Shown: piece after piece, positions 23,500-34,585 of the stretch
Layout of the letters: the number at the start of each line of letters is the position of its first letter
Position numbering within the stretch: position 1 is the stretch's first letter
Assembly: GCA_007922305.1 (NCBI GenBank)
Contig: ML677334.1
Location: 14,828,318-14,892,317 of the forward strand
Source: Dermatemys mawii
Lineage: Eukaryota; Chordata; Testudines; Dermatemydidae
Length of the DNA stretch: 64,000 nt
Direction of reading: 5' to 3'
The notes under the pieces: model-generated
The model's input: only the letters and a program-made list of their open reading frames with translations
Databases searched by the model: none
What the model was told of the DNA's origin: nothing
Made by a program: the position numbers and the translations under genes

Positions 23500-24300
23500 G
23501 CGACAAAGAGTGCTGTGGCACCTTAAAGACTAATAAAAGTATTGAAGTGTAATCTTTCGTGGGCTAATACCCACTTTAGCCCACAAAAGATTACATTTAC
23601 ACTTCGGATGCATGCAAAATTGCTTTTATAGTTAGCTAGCCATTCATAATCTTTGGTTAATCGTGGCTGATTGTGTCAAATTTGCAAATGAACTGTAGCT
23701 CAGCAGTTTCTCTTTGAAATCTGGTCTTGAAGGTTTTTTTGCTGCAGGATGGTTACCTTTAAATCTGTTATTGTGTGTTTAGGGAGACTGAAGTGTTCTC
23801 CTACAAGTTTTTTTGTATATTGCCATTTCTAATATCTGATTTGTGTCCATTTATCCTTTTACGTAGGGACTGTCCAGTTTGGCTGATGTGCATAGCAAAG
23901 GGGCATTGCTGGCACATGATGGTATATATTACATTGGTAGATGTGCAGGTGAATGAACCACTGATGGTGTGGCTAATCTGGTTAGGTCCTGTGATGGTGT
24001 CGCTGGTGTAGATATGTAGGCAGAGTTGGCATCAAGATTTGTTGCATGGATTGTTTCCTGAGTTAGAGTTATTATGGCATGGTGTGCAGTTGCTGGTGAG
24101 AATATGCTTGAGGTTGGCAGGTTGTCTGTGGGCAAGGACTGGCCTGCTTCACAAGGCCTGTGAAAGAGAGGGATTGTTGTCCAGGATGGGTTGTAGATCA
24201 CTGATGATGCGTTGGAGAGGTTTTAACTGAGGACTGTAGGTGATGGCCAGTGGAGTTCACCTTCACATACAGACCTTTTCAAACATATGAACTAGGTAGC
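23500..24300 (-). pseudogene. Penelope-like retroelement: GIY-YIG C-terminal fragment
   Basis: Read on the minus strand, one stretch (about 24040-23834) gives CNK..CQLC, then HIYTSDTITGPNQISHTISG, then FTCTSTNVIYTIMCQQCP, and then GQSLRKRINGHKSD. This is the order I know from vertebrate Penelope-like elements: a cysteine-rich linker, then the GIY-YIG nuclease. The tyrosine-isoleucine-glycine core after CQQCP reads HIS here, and there are in-frame stops, so it is inactive. The reverse transcriptase portion is absent (5'-truncated). The low-plus-coordinate end holds the element's 3' hairpin (23548-23595). It is unlikely to be LINE or DIRS sequence, because those lack this nuclease. Confidence 0.75.
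23548..23595 (-). repeat. Hairpin in Penelope-like element end (hammerhead-type position)
   Basis: The arms tgtaatctttcgtgggcta (23548-23566) and tagcccacaaaagattaca (23577-23595) are complementary over 19 bp with one mismatch. Read on the minus strand, the sequence contains stem-loop 'gtgggtattagcccac' followed by GAAAG. That is the stem II/GAAA arrangement of hammerhead motifs reported in Penelope-like elements. The upstream CUGAUGA core is not preserved. Confidence 0.5.
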
Positions 24301-26735
24301 TGGAGTCCGGATGGAGAGTATATTCCTACAAGTAATTCATAAAACTTCAACAGAATGTCTTGAATATTAGCTTGTAGAAGAAAAGTAATAGGGAACTTTT
24401 GTTAAATAAAAAATCACAATGTATGAGAAGAAACTTAAGAATGTAACAAATTACAGAGCAACCATAAATATTAATGATAGCCAACCAATTGTAATTTCTA
24501 AAAGCAGATGTAGTGATGAGATCAAATTGACATTTTGATCATTCAGATAAATATGAATAATCTTCTAAAAGTTTTCTGCATTCAGAATACAAATCTAAAT
24601 ACTAATACTCCTATCTATCTATCTAAAATATGCTCAGCTGGTGTAATTTGGCATAACTCCATTGGCTTCTATTGGTGCCAATATACACCAGTGGAGGATC
24701 AACACTACAGAAAGTGAAAGTAGTCCATCTGTAAAGAAGGAAAGGGAGAGAACAGCAATAGGAAGGACAAATGCAGTATCAGAGATAAACTGAGGGAGGG
24801 AACTGGATTATGAGTGGCAAGTGGATAACATCACATGGTTGAGCAGGACAATAGAAAGGGGAATTGCTACATTTGGGATGAGGTTGAGGGAGAGGAAAGC
24901 CAGAAAGAGAGAGTAGGAGTTTAAAAATCAGTACAAACATGAATGAACAAACTCTGAAGGGGGGTGGGGTAAAATGAACTTTAGGACAAGTGATACAGTA
25001 ACTCCATCAGTGACAATATACATTGATTCTTGTCTCATAAAAGCAATAAGAAGAGGCCAGCCAAAGATAACTGCAGTAATTTAAGCTGAAGGTGCAGCTG
25101 TATATGGTCAGAGGAATGAGCACAAAAGAGATAATTATGTAGCTTTTATCGTGTTTCCGTGTTGGGAATAAGGTTCATTGATGTCAGATAGAGGTAGAAA
25201 ATAATACTCATGTTTATTTGTGTGGACAAATAAAGATGATTGCAATGCATCAAAATCTCATGTAAATAAATGTTGCAGCATGGTAGTACAGAGAGGTTAA
25301 TGGCTTAGAGACGAACTCTAGAAACTGGACTCTTCCTAGTTGAGCTGCAACCAATTTTTTTTCTTCACTCCGTGAATATCAGAGAAACAAGATCAAATGT
25401 TGGAGATATCAGCTCTGCTTCATAGGAATCAGGCTGAAAAATACCCCAACACCTTTTTGTTTTGATCTAGATGCCCAGGAGTGGCATTGGATGAATATTT
25501 TATAGCAGGGAGCCACAATCAGTTCATGATGTACCTAACTGATTAGTTTAACCAAATGGGACATAAATCGTCCAAATGAAAAACCCAATATACAGTTGTT
25601 GGTTTTTTAAAAATAAAATAAAAAAGAGAGACCCAATCCTGCCAGTCCTATTCTTGTGAGTAAAGGTTTCTGAATAAATAACCTCAATATATTTCTTTTG
25701 AATTAAAACCTTTTGATTTGGTTCACTTGAATTTACAATCACATTTGTCAGCTTATTCATATACATTTCAGTGAGCAAATTTCCATTGACAATAACATTT
25801 GTGAAAGGCAACAGTGTCATGAATAAATAACTTCATCACAATTATAGGTGAGGTTTCTTTTATTTTTAGGGAAATTGTTAGATCACTTCCCAAGACCCTA
25901 GTGCATCTTGTGTTTTCTGCCCATAAGACTGTTAGTTCTCTGGGGCATGGATGCCCTTTATTTTGATATATTGTATAGCTATGAACATACTGTTAGTGCT
26001 AAACATATAGGGATAGGTTATGCGCATCACATGTGGCCCATTTCACAAGGAGTGGTAATGCAGAACATCCTTACCAAGGGAAAATTGGAGGCATTTTGTC
26101 TGAGAAACAGCAAGCCGGTTGGAGCTTGCCAGTGCATGGTGATGTATTACAAACTGTCCTCCTCGGAGAGCGGTAGCGTAATTCCCCTGTCCTCAGCTGG
26201 CATAGCTATGACTCTGCACATTCCCCGGGGGGACTGCAAACAGAATAATCGGTGACTAATTGATCTCAAGAGCTTCAAAGTGACTTGTGCTTAAGCGGGG
26301 TGTGCAAACAGGAAGGGAATGGGAATATTCTCCAATATGGAACATGTGCATAAGGGTTAGGTAAAATGGAGCCCATAAAAAACAATAATAAATTCTCAAG
26401 AGCATTCATACTGGAGTGTTCCAGCAGCCATTTTGAAAAGCTCATTCTATTATTCACACAATGCATTCTTTGAACAGTTAATGGAACAACACTAATTGTG
26501 CACAGATAATTTGAGGGACTGGAAATAAAATCATATTACATGAGTTACTGTTATTGTTGTTGTTAATTATTTCTTTGATTTAACATTAAACTGTGCTTGC
26601 CCACTACTACAGATGACTTTGTTATTATATTGAATAACAAGTCCAATCCATGAAATTAACAATGCAGAAATCAAGCATGTGGCATGAATATCAAATAACA
26701 AATAGCAAATACTCTTCAAAAAATTGGTGAAGACC
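24301..26735. other. Unannotated stretch with a SINE tail relic
   Basis: No gene. A foldback motif lies at 24637-24693 (cagctggtgta...tacaccagtg). A SINE 3'-tail relic may be present at about 25918-26010 (gactgttagttctctggggcatggatgcc). The rest is AT-rich. Confidence 0.45.
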
Positions 26736-27114
26736 TGTAACAGGGTCTGCTGGCCCCCTCTTCTTGCAGCCCACTGGCTGCCCAAATAAAGCTCAGAGAG
26801 GATTTCACTGTGCAACACCTGTGTCTTTATTAGCTTACAGTCCAGTGCCCACCACCAGTGTTAAACCATATACAATTTAGAGGCTTGTTTGGCTCCTCAC
26901 AAAGGCATCAGCAGCCCTCCGCCTGGAGACTGACCTTGCTCTGGCCATTCCCCTTCCCTTCTGGCTCCTTCCAGCCTTTATACCCCTCAGGCCAGCAGGT
27001 GTAACCAATCTACAGACCAGGCATCAGGCTTTCCCCAGCCCCAATCTATCTCCCCTGATTGGGGCTGGCTGAGCAGGGGCTGATTAGGTGCCTCTGCACC
27101 AGCACCCTGCTACA
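26736..27114 (-). repeat. 3' LTR (element orientation)
   Basis: 379 bp, the same length as its partner. The minus strand has TATAAA at 26977-26982 and AATAAA at 26826-26831. The three differences to the partner are at 26954, 26996 and 27016. The polypurine tract lies directly outside at 27117-27125. Confidence 0.92.
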
Positions 27115-27116
27115 GA

Positions 27117-27127
27117 CCTCCCCCCTT
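27117..27127 (-). promoter_or_regulatory. Polypurine tract
   Basis: AAGGGGGGAGG on the minus strand sits 2 bp upstream of the 3' LTR. It begins within the TAA stop codon of the gag-pro frame (27126-27128), so coding sequence and plus-strand primer are directly joined. Confidence 0.85.
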
Positions 27128-28958
27128 AAGCCGATGCGAGGCCTGGCCTTCCTTGGCCACACTTCGCTCGGCTGGGGACTGTCCTCTGGGGCTGATCCGC
27201 AGGCTTAACCCCAGGCTTTTTTGGCACGCCCCACCCACAAAACTCACATTGCGTAGGAGGTGGGGCACCCCACAAGTCTACACTCATCCAGAGGTCCTCG
27301 CACCACTCACATGGTTGGGCAGGTCGCTCTAGATGTTTTTTTTCCTTCTTTGGTGGGGGAGATGAGTCAGAGCCCCCTGCCCTGAGTCTACCCACCATCT
27401 CTGGGTCAGGCCCCCTGCCCCTTGAGGTTTGGGCCTCTCCCTTCTGGCTTTCTCCCTTCTGTTCTTCCTTTATCTGCTTTTCTGCCCCCATCACCGGGAT
27501 TCCCTCCGTTGGGTGGTCCTGCCCCGGAGGCTCCATTCCCTCCTTGGACACTCCCACAGGATCCCTGGCTTGGCTCTGCTGTCTAGGTTCCTCCAATCTG
27601 TTTGCTGGAAGCTGTGGGGACCTCCCTCTCACAGGGACTACCTCCTTGAGGTCCTGGTCCCCTCCTCCCAGGGTTCTTTTTCTCCCATGCCTCGTTGGTC
27701 CCTTCCCCGCGGCCTCTCTTCCCTTTGGGGTAGGGTTCCAGTCCACCCCCAGGACCACGGGGTAGGCCAACCCCTCTATTACCCCCACCCACTGCCAGGT
27801 AAACCTCCCCTGCACCTCCAGGGGTACCTGGGCCACGGGACAAAACTCCTCATCCCCATGGATGCATTTCACCCGCACCTGTTTCTCAGGGACGAGCCAA
27901 TGCGGCTTGACTAAATGCTGTTGTATGAGGGAACAGGCTGACGCCGTGTCCACTATACCCCTCAGGGGCTTCCTCCCAACACGCACCGGGATAGTGGCCA
28001 ACCCACGCCTCTTTCTCTGCCCCCCAATCCCAGTCCAACCGCAAAAGTCCGCTGCCCCACAGTCCATCACGGGGCAGTCACGACTCTTGTGTCCCAACTG
28101 TCCACAGTGCCAACACACAAACTGCGCCGGGTGGCTGGGTGTTCTTTTGGGCTCCTCCTGACGCTGGTCAACTGGTTTCCCAGCGGGGTGCTCCCGAGCC
28201 TTCCTGCGTCCCTCCATGTCTCGCAGGGTCTGACATTCCTTTGTGGGGAAGTTTGCCTCAGCATACTCCTCTGTCCGCTGGATGGCCGCTTCCAGGGTGG
28301 CTGGCTGGTGTCACTGCACCCAGATCCGCACGCTGTCCGGGAGGCACTGAACAAACTGTTCTAGGACCACTTGATCCATTATTTGACCCACAGTGTGGGT
28401 GTCAGGCCTCAACCAGCGGGTCGTCCAGTCCATCAGTTTTTGGGCAAAGGCCCGGGGCCGCACACCGCCTGCCCACCGGGCTCCCTGAAACTTCTGCCGA
28501 TATTTCTCAGCTGAGAGTCCCAGGTGGTCCAAAATCGCGGCTTTGACACTGTCATAGTCCCTGGCCTGGGTATCTGTCAGGGCCATATATGCCGCCTGGG
28601 CTTCTCCAGCCAGATAGGGGGCTAACTGCAGGGCCCAGGTTGTCCGGTCCCATCCTGTGCCCAGGGCCACCAGCTCAAAGGTGCCCAAAAAGGCATCAGG
28701 GTCATCCGTTGGGGCCATCTTACAAAGGCTGAGGCCTGGGGCCCGGGTGCCCTCTCCCCCTGCAGGACTCACCACTCATTGCAGGAGCTGCTGCTGCACT
28801 GATGACTGCTCCTTGATAAAATCCTGCAGGGTCTTCTGCTGTTCTGCCTGCCAGGCAAGTAAAGCCTGCCTCTCCACCTGGCGGGACTGCTGGAAAGCCT
28901 GAAGTGCCTTCTGGGTCTCCGCCTGCTGCTCGGTGAGCCACTGCAGGGTCCCTTCCAT
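27126..28958 (-). pseudogene. Retrotransposon gag-protease, two in-frame TGA codons
   Basis: One minus-strand frame runs from an ATG at 28958 to TAA at 27126 (610 codons). It is interrupted only by TGA at codon 61 (28776-28778) and codon 216 (28311-28313). Domains in order are: a Gln-rich probable coiled coil (codons 1-60, e.g. WLTEQQAETQKALQAFQQ); a capsid-like region with 'DPDAFLGTFE'; a SCAN-like helical segment (about codons 148-215, ending VVLEQFVQCLPDSVRIWVQ); a CCHC zinc knuckle CWHCGQLGHKSRDC (28074-28115); a retropepsin-like domain with 'IVDTASACSLI' (Asp at 27950) and 'VVLGVDW'; a Pro/Glu-rich linker; and a C-terminal CX2C-X17-CX2C segment (27237-27311). The usual DTG triad reads DTA. 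The frame is otherwise open and unshifted, so the element is young; CGA to TGA decay could explain both stops. In a functional copy Gag would package RNA and the protease would mature it. Confidence 0.88.
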
Positions 28959-28992
28959 GTCGCGGGTCACCAAACTGAGTCTCTGGCTGTAG

Positions 28993-29010
28993 GTCCCGGA
29001 CAAGCCCCCA
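28993..29010 (-). promoter_or_regulatory. Primer-binding site, tRNA-Pro type
   Basis: On the minus strand, TGGGGGCTTGTCCGGGAC begins 2 nt after the LTR. It matches the 3' end of tRNA-Pro (complement TGGGGGCTCGTCCGGGAT) at 16 of 18 positions. This is where minus-strand DNA synthesis would be primed. Confidence 0.85.
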
Positions 29011-29012
29011 CA

Positions 29013-29391
29013 TGTAACAGGGTCTGCTGGCCCCCTCTTCTTGCAGCCCACTGGCTGCCCAAATAAAGCTCAGAGAGGATTTCACTGTGCAACACCTGTG
29101 TCTTTATTAGCTTACAGTCCAGTGCCCACCACCAGTGTTAAACCATATACAATTTAGAGGCTTGTTTGGCTCCTCACAAAGGCATCAGCAGCCCTCCGCC
29201 TGGAGACTGACCTTGCTCTGGCCATTCCCCCTCCCTTCTGGCTCCTTCCAGCCTTTATACCCCTCAGGCCAGTAGGTGTAACCAATCTACAGGCCAGGCA
29301 TCAGGCTTTCCCCAGCCCCAATCTATCTCCCCTGATTGGGGCTGGCTGAGCAGGGGCTGATTAGGTGCCTCTGCACCAGCACCCTGCTACA
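29013..29391 (-). repeat. 5' LTR (element orientation)
   Basis: 379 bp with short inverted ends TGTAGCAGGGT/ACCCTGTTACA (minus strand). A TATAAA box lies on the minus strand at 29254-29259 and an AATAAA poly(A) signal at 29103-29108, giving a normal U3-R-U5 order. It differs from the other LTR at three positions only (29231, 29273, 29293), all transitions. Confidence 0.92.
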
Positions 29392-32300
29392 AGACCATAA
29401 AAAAAATTGTAGAGACTATTGATTACACATCGGAGAGTAACAAAGCCATTTATAAATATCATGTCTTATTTGTGGATAGTGAAGAGAAAAATGGCTCAAT
29501 TCACCAAATTCACTCTTTTTTTGAGAAATAATTTGACTCTGTAATAAAATGTAGTGACGTAAGTATCATTCCTGTTAACAAGCATGGCTGATCCTTTTGT
29601 TCATTGTACTGCTGCCATGAATGCCTATTTTATATGCATGCTAGTGGTGGGAATCATTGCTTTCACAGTGAGTCCGTGCTACCATAGCAATATGTATGTG
29701 CAATGTGATTTTTATTAAGAACGCTTTTAACAAAAGCTATGCTGCAATTAGTTCACATATGCAAATGATCAAATCTGGGGAGGAACAACAGGCGAGAGGA
29801 CTCATTACAGGCTCAGATCTGAATACAAATTGTCCTCAAGTTTATTGCAGGGGATTAATCCAAATTCACACACCAATTCAACAAAAATCCTTTATCTGCA
29901 TGCAGTCCATGCAGTTTCACAAATAGCAAATTTCTGAATTCAAAAAGGACAAACTATACAAGGCAGATCCTATGGTTCCCCAAAGCTCTCTGCCTTGGTT
30001 TCTGCTTAGTACAACCTTTTGTTCTTTTCCCCTTTGGGAATAACGTGCCTTTCTTTTAAGATATTGAGATTAAATAGGTTCAGCTATACCTAGTTAGCTG
30101 CCACATGATAATGCTTCCCTAAGAGGCCTCTGACACTGGCATCAAATACTTCTGTGTGGCTGAGTATAAATGGGGTGGCCATGACAGGCTTTCAGGATCC
30201 CCTTCAGGTGGCGCCAAAATCTGGGCATCCCGTTACAGGCCATTTTCTGCATACATTAATCATACAGGAAGCCCTTACTCAGACAAGTAGTCCCAGTGAT
30301 TGTAATGGGACCACTTGTGTGTGTGAGGATTCAAGAGACCAAATAAAACTTCCCTTCTGCTAGTTTCTTTTGCTGAGTTTTTCTTCCTTTACATACATGC
30401 AGCTTACAGAACCCTGTTAGCAGGAAGACAATTAAATGTGTGCAACATAAGAGAATGTTGCAGTGAATAATAATCAGGGCCCAATGAGGTATTTCATACA
30501 GATAAGACATTGTCCCCAATGTCTTGCAATTAAAGAACAATGACTGCAGTGTGTTTTTGTTGGAAGAGAACAGATCGAATCTTTCACAAATACCAAGTGA
30601 TTTTCAAAAGGCTTCATAGGGCATGATACTTTGGATCTTATTAAATAAACCAGCTCATCAAAAAAATAAATTAAGAGTCTAAAATATTTTCCTTTTTGAA
30701 AGGAGAAAAAATTGGGGGGCCAATTTGATAATAAAATTACCACACTATAAATGCTTAGAACACCAGGGTCCTCAATCTAATCTAGAGATGTAATATTTTC
30801 CACCGCATTTTCCCCTGTTGATTTCTGTGTTATGAGACTGGTATTAAAATGGGAGTGTAAATGATATTGAAAACCTTTGCATATGAAATGAAATTAGAAA
30901 TTCAGTTTAATTAGCAAGAGCAAAGTTATAATCCACTGCATCTCATGTACAATCAGTCAAGGTTCTCAATGGGACTTAAAGGTGAGAGTTCTAATAAAAG
31001 AAATGGCTCCCTAATAATCTTGTCCATGCATTATTGTCCTCATATAGTCTAATAGTTTTATAAAGATATACACGTAGGAGGAAGCGTTATAAGCCAAATT
31101 TCAATTTGCAGCAATTATTTTCAGACTAGTTTCTACATAAAACAGGAAGTATTGTTTTATAATGGGGATTCAGACCCATGTGAGCGATAGCAGAAAAAAA
31201 TCACACTATCATACCATCTGATATACCACAAATTCAGCTATGTATCTTCTTTGTATTAATTAAGGGTTATGGCATTTTTTAAAAATTTCAGTTGAATATA
31301 CTGAAGTTTTATCATTATGTTATAAAACTAATGATACTGTTTCCAATATCAAAATATTTTTTCCTCAAAGGGTGCTTTTCTAATAAAAGCTGAATTAGAA
31401 CATTAGTTCAGCTTTTTGGATGTAGGCAATTATCATCCTAATTATAATAATTATAAAGCTTCACGTGTTCTGGAATGCACTCCCAGAGTATTGAAAATTC
31501 TAAGAAAGTCTTCCTCTGAGAACTAAAGTAGCTAATTTGTCTTACATTATCTTCAGTCCAAAGTTTAAATTTTCCTTTTATGGGAAAGTTCTAATTACTA
31601 GTAATATTAATCAATTGCCTTTTCTTGAGCAAACTGAGGAATTTATTTGGAGAAATAGCACATCATTTAATTGCATGAAACAAACAATAGTGCAAAAGGA
31701 AGATCTGGTTTCTACTGATGATAATTACCAGAACTTGCTTTGGGTTAAAGTTTGTTCTGTCCACAGGATGAAATTCACCTGGATGAAATTCAATGAATTT
31801 ACACTGGTTTAAAACTCAGGATACTTCTGTCTCTCCCCTGTGGAATCCATTCTCAGGAATTCCACAATATATGTTTGCTCTCTCTTCATGTGCTGCTTCC
31901 AGTCTCCATGTGCAGTTAGAATTCTGTGCATATGTGTTCTCTGAAATCTGTGTACAGCAGGGGGGCGGGGGGTGAAGTGCAAGTAGCTTTGAGGTGAGTG
32001 TGCTAACTTGTGCTTGCTGAGCTAATGCTGGTTCAGGAAATGATGAACAGCAGCATCCATCTGAGTGCTGCTCTTTATACCTTTTTAAAATCCTAAAGGA
32101 TTGACCATGAATTTAGCCCTATTCCTTCTCCCTCTGCCTAGGGAATTAGGGCCCTTTGAGGTCACATACATCTCCTTCTAAAAATGTTTTATATGCATCA
32201 AGGACCTTCAAGCTCCTTTTAGTTGCCTAAAGTGTCAACTTTAGCTGCAAAATGGTTTGGAAAATTCTCACCTTAGAGTCCTATTTTCAAAGAGATCTGC

Positions 32301-32467
32301 TAACAAAAATGCATGCAACTTCACTTTTGGCTGTAGCTGGGCCTCAATATTCTACACATAGTTATAATGGGAACTGACTACAGTACTCAAAAGTACAGTT
32401 TATGATCCAAGCAGATTAATGCATTCCGGTAATAAGGTGAGTTAGTTGTGCTGCAGGAAGGATGACA
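29392..32467. other. Unannotated AT-rich stretch
   Basis: No gene or nameable repeat. Scattered open frames up to 91 codons (for example 31537-31812) have no domain features. Confidence 0.45.
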
Positions 32468-33608
32468 CATAGAAATGTAGGACCTTGATAGGCTGTCTAG
32501 CCCAATCCGATATACTAAGGCAGGACTAAGTATTATATAGACAGTTTCTGACAGGTGTTTGTCTAACCTGTCCTTAAAACCCTCCAATGATAAACATTCC
32601 AGAACCTCCCTAGGTAATTTGTTCCAATACTTAACTACCCTTAAGGTTCAGAAGTGTTTCCTAATGTCTCACCTAAATCTGCTATGCTGCAGTTTAAGCC
32701 CATTACTACTTGTCCTGTCCTCATAGTTAAGGTGAACAATTTATCACACTCCTATTTTTAACAACCTTTTAAGTACTTGAAGACTGTTATGTACCCCCTC
32801 AGTCTTCTCTGCTCCAGACTAAACAAACCCAGGTTTTTTCAGTCTTTCCTCATAGGTCATGTTATCTAGACCTTTAAATGTTTTTGTTGCTCTCCTCTGG
32901 ACTTCCTTCAATTTATCCACATCTTTCTAATGCGTGGTGCTGATGACTATTGTGTGTGGACACAGTACTCCAGCTGAGACTTCATTAGTGTTGAATAAAG
33001 TGGAAGAATTACTTCTCATGTCTTGCTTACAACCCTTCTCCTACTGCATCCCAGAATGATGTTTGCTTTTTTGGCAACAATATTACATTTTTTTACCCAT
33101 ATCTAGTTGGTGATCCACAATAAATCCTGATCTTTTTCTGCAGTATTCTTTCCTAGCTAGTCATTACCCATTGGTAAATTGATAATTCCTTCCTAAGTAC
33201 AGTGTTTTGCATTTGTCCTTACTGAATTTCATCCTATATAATTCAGACCATTTCTCCAGCTGTCGAGATCATTTTGAATTCTAATCATATTCTCCAAAAG
33301 CACTTGCAACCCCTCCCAGCTTGGCATTGCCTACAAACTTTATAAGTGTACTTTTTATGCCATTAACCAAATCATTTATGAAGATACTGAATAGAACGAG
33401 ACACAGAATACATCCTTGCAGTCTCCACTCAATATGACCCTCCAGCTTGATTGTGAACCATTAATAACTTCTCTGAGTATAGTTTTCCAGCCAATTATGC
33501 ATCCACCTTATAGTAAATTCTTCAAGATTATATTTTTCTGGTTGGTTTATAAGAAATTCATGTGAGAGAGTATCAAAAGCCTTACTGAAGTTGAGATATA
33601 TGCCATCT

Positions 33609-34585
33609 CAGATGTTGGCAGATAAGGTCATACTTACGTGTATTCACATCAATTCACTTATGGATAGCAAAGTAAGGGTTAGATTTATAAGTTTGTATTC
33701 AGATATTTAAACATAATGAAAAGTAGTGGAATATTACTTGTATTTTTTTTGGCTTATCTGTTCCTATCATAATATAATAGCAAATATTTACATGGTAAAT
33801 ACACTTGTAACTAAATTGCCTAACAAATAATTCTTGTGAAATTCTTAAGGACTTTAATGGAAAATGCTAATTTCAAAGCAAGTGGCCTTTATGTATATGG
33901 TTGGAGGTCAAAAATGTAAGTGCATTCTTCACTCACCCCCATAAAATAATAATAATAATAATTAATAATAAATAGTAAAAGCCCGTGGGGATAGAGAGAC
34001 TTTCAGCTTTTCTTCTGTGAGTAGAAGATATAAATAATGATCCTTTACCTCTGGAGTGTTTGGATTCTAACAGGACAGAAAACTGAATGAGAAGACTGAA
34101 ATCCCCAGAATTATTGTGGGTAGTCCTGAAAGACTTCTGGGAAACTGGTAGTTTATGCCACCATTTGGAGTTACAAACTGTGATTTACCTGTTGTTCTGT
34201 TTTACCCACTTTAACCTCTCAATAACTCTCATTCTTTTTCGTAGCTAATAAACCTTTAGTTAGTTTACTGTCAGCATTGTCTTTGCTGTAAGGTCTAGAA
34301 TACCAATCAATCTGGAGTAAGTAACTGGTCTCTTGGGACTGGGAGAAACCTGATGTGGTGTTGTTTTAGTTTTAATGACCTTTTATCACAAAATCCAAGA
34401 TGTGCTGGAGAGTCTAAGGCGGCCATTGTAAAACTGGTATAATGATCCAGGAGTTCACACTTGTTACTGGCTTGGTGAAATATAATAATAGAACATAGTT
34501 CCAGGTTGGGGTATCTGCCCTTGTTTCTGACAGTCTGTCCTGAGGTAGGCATTCATAGTGTGAGCCATTCCAGACAGTGTGACAG
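33609..34585 (+). mobile_element. LTR-like insertion with CATCT duplication
   Basis: This 977-bp insertion interrupts the CR1. CATCT flanks it on both sides (33604-33608 and 34586-34590). It contains 'gctaataaacctttagttag' (AATAAA poly(A) signal, about 34247) and a downstream GC-richer end with 'gtctgtcctgaggtaggcattc'. Partial copies of the same family are at about 47330-47830 (matching its first half) and 57700-58217 (matching its second half). The length and signals suit an LTR, but the ends are not TG...CA, so the class is not settled. Confidence 0.6.

Larger units (their letters stand above)
26736..29391 (-). mobile_element. Compact non-autonomous LTR retrotransposon (gag-pro only)
   Basis: This is a complete insertion. 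Two 379-bp direct repeats, starting TG and ending CA when read on the minus strand, enclose an 1898-bp interior. The target site AGACC is duplicated exactly (26731-26735 and 29392-29396). On the minus strand the order is LTR, primer-binding site for tRNA-Pro 2 bp inside the LTR, a gag-protease frame, a polypurine tract touching the stop codon, and LTR. There is no reverse transcriptase, RNase H or integrase and no room for them. Movement would therefore need enzymes from a related full-length element. The SCAN-like Gag points to the Gmr1-like Ty3/Gypsy group. The interior is GC-rich and still CpG-containing, unlike its surroundings, which agrees with a recent insertion. Confidence 0.92.

Noticed and set aside
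27429..27914. 161-codon plus-strand open frame opposite the gag-pro frame
   Set aside because: It is the complement of the retrotransposon coding frame. Its Leu/Pro/Ser-rich content follows from GC-rich codons on the other strand.
28067..28364. Overlapping frames on both strands within the gag region
   Set aside because: They are other-frame shadows of the gag-pro frame, which alone contains recognisable domains.
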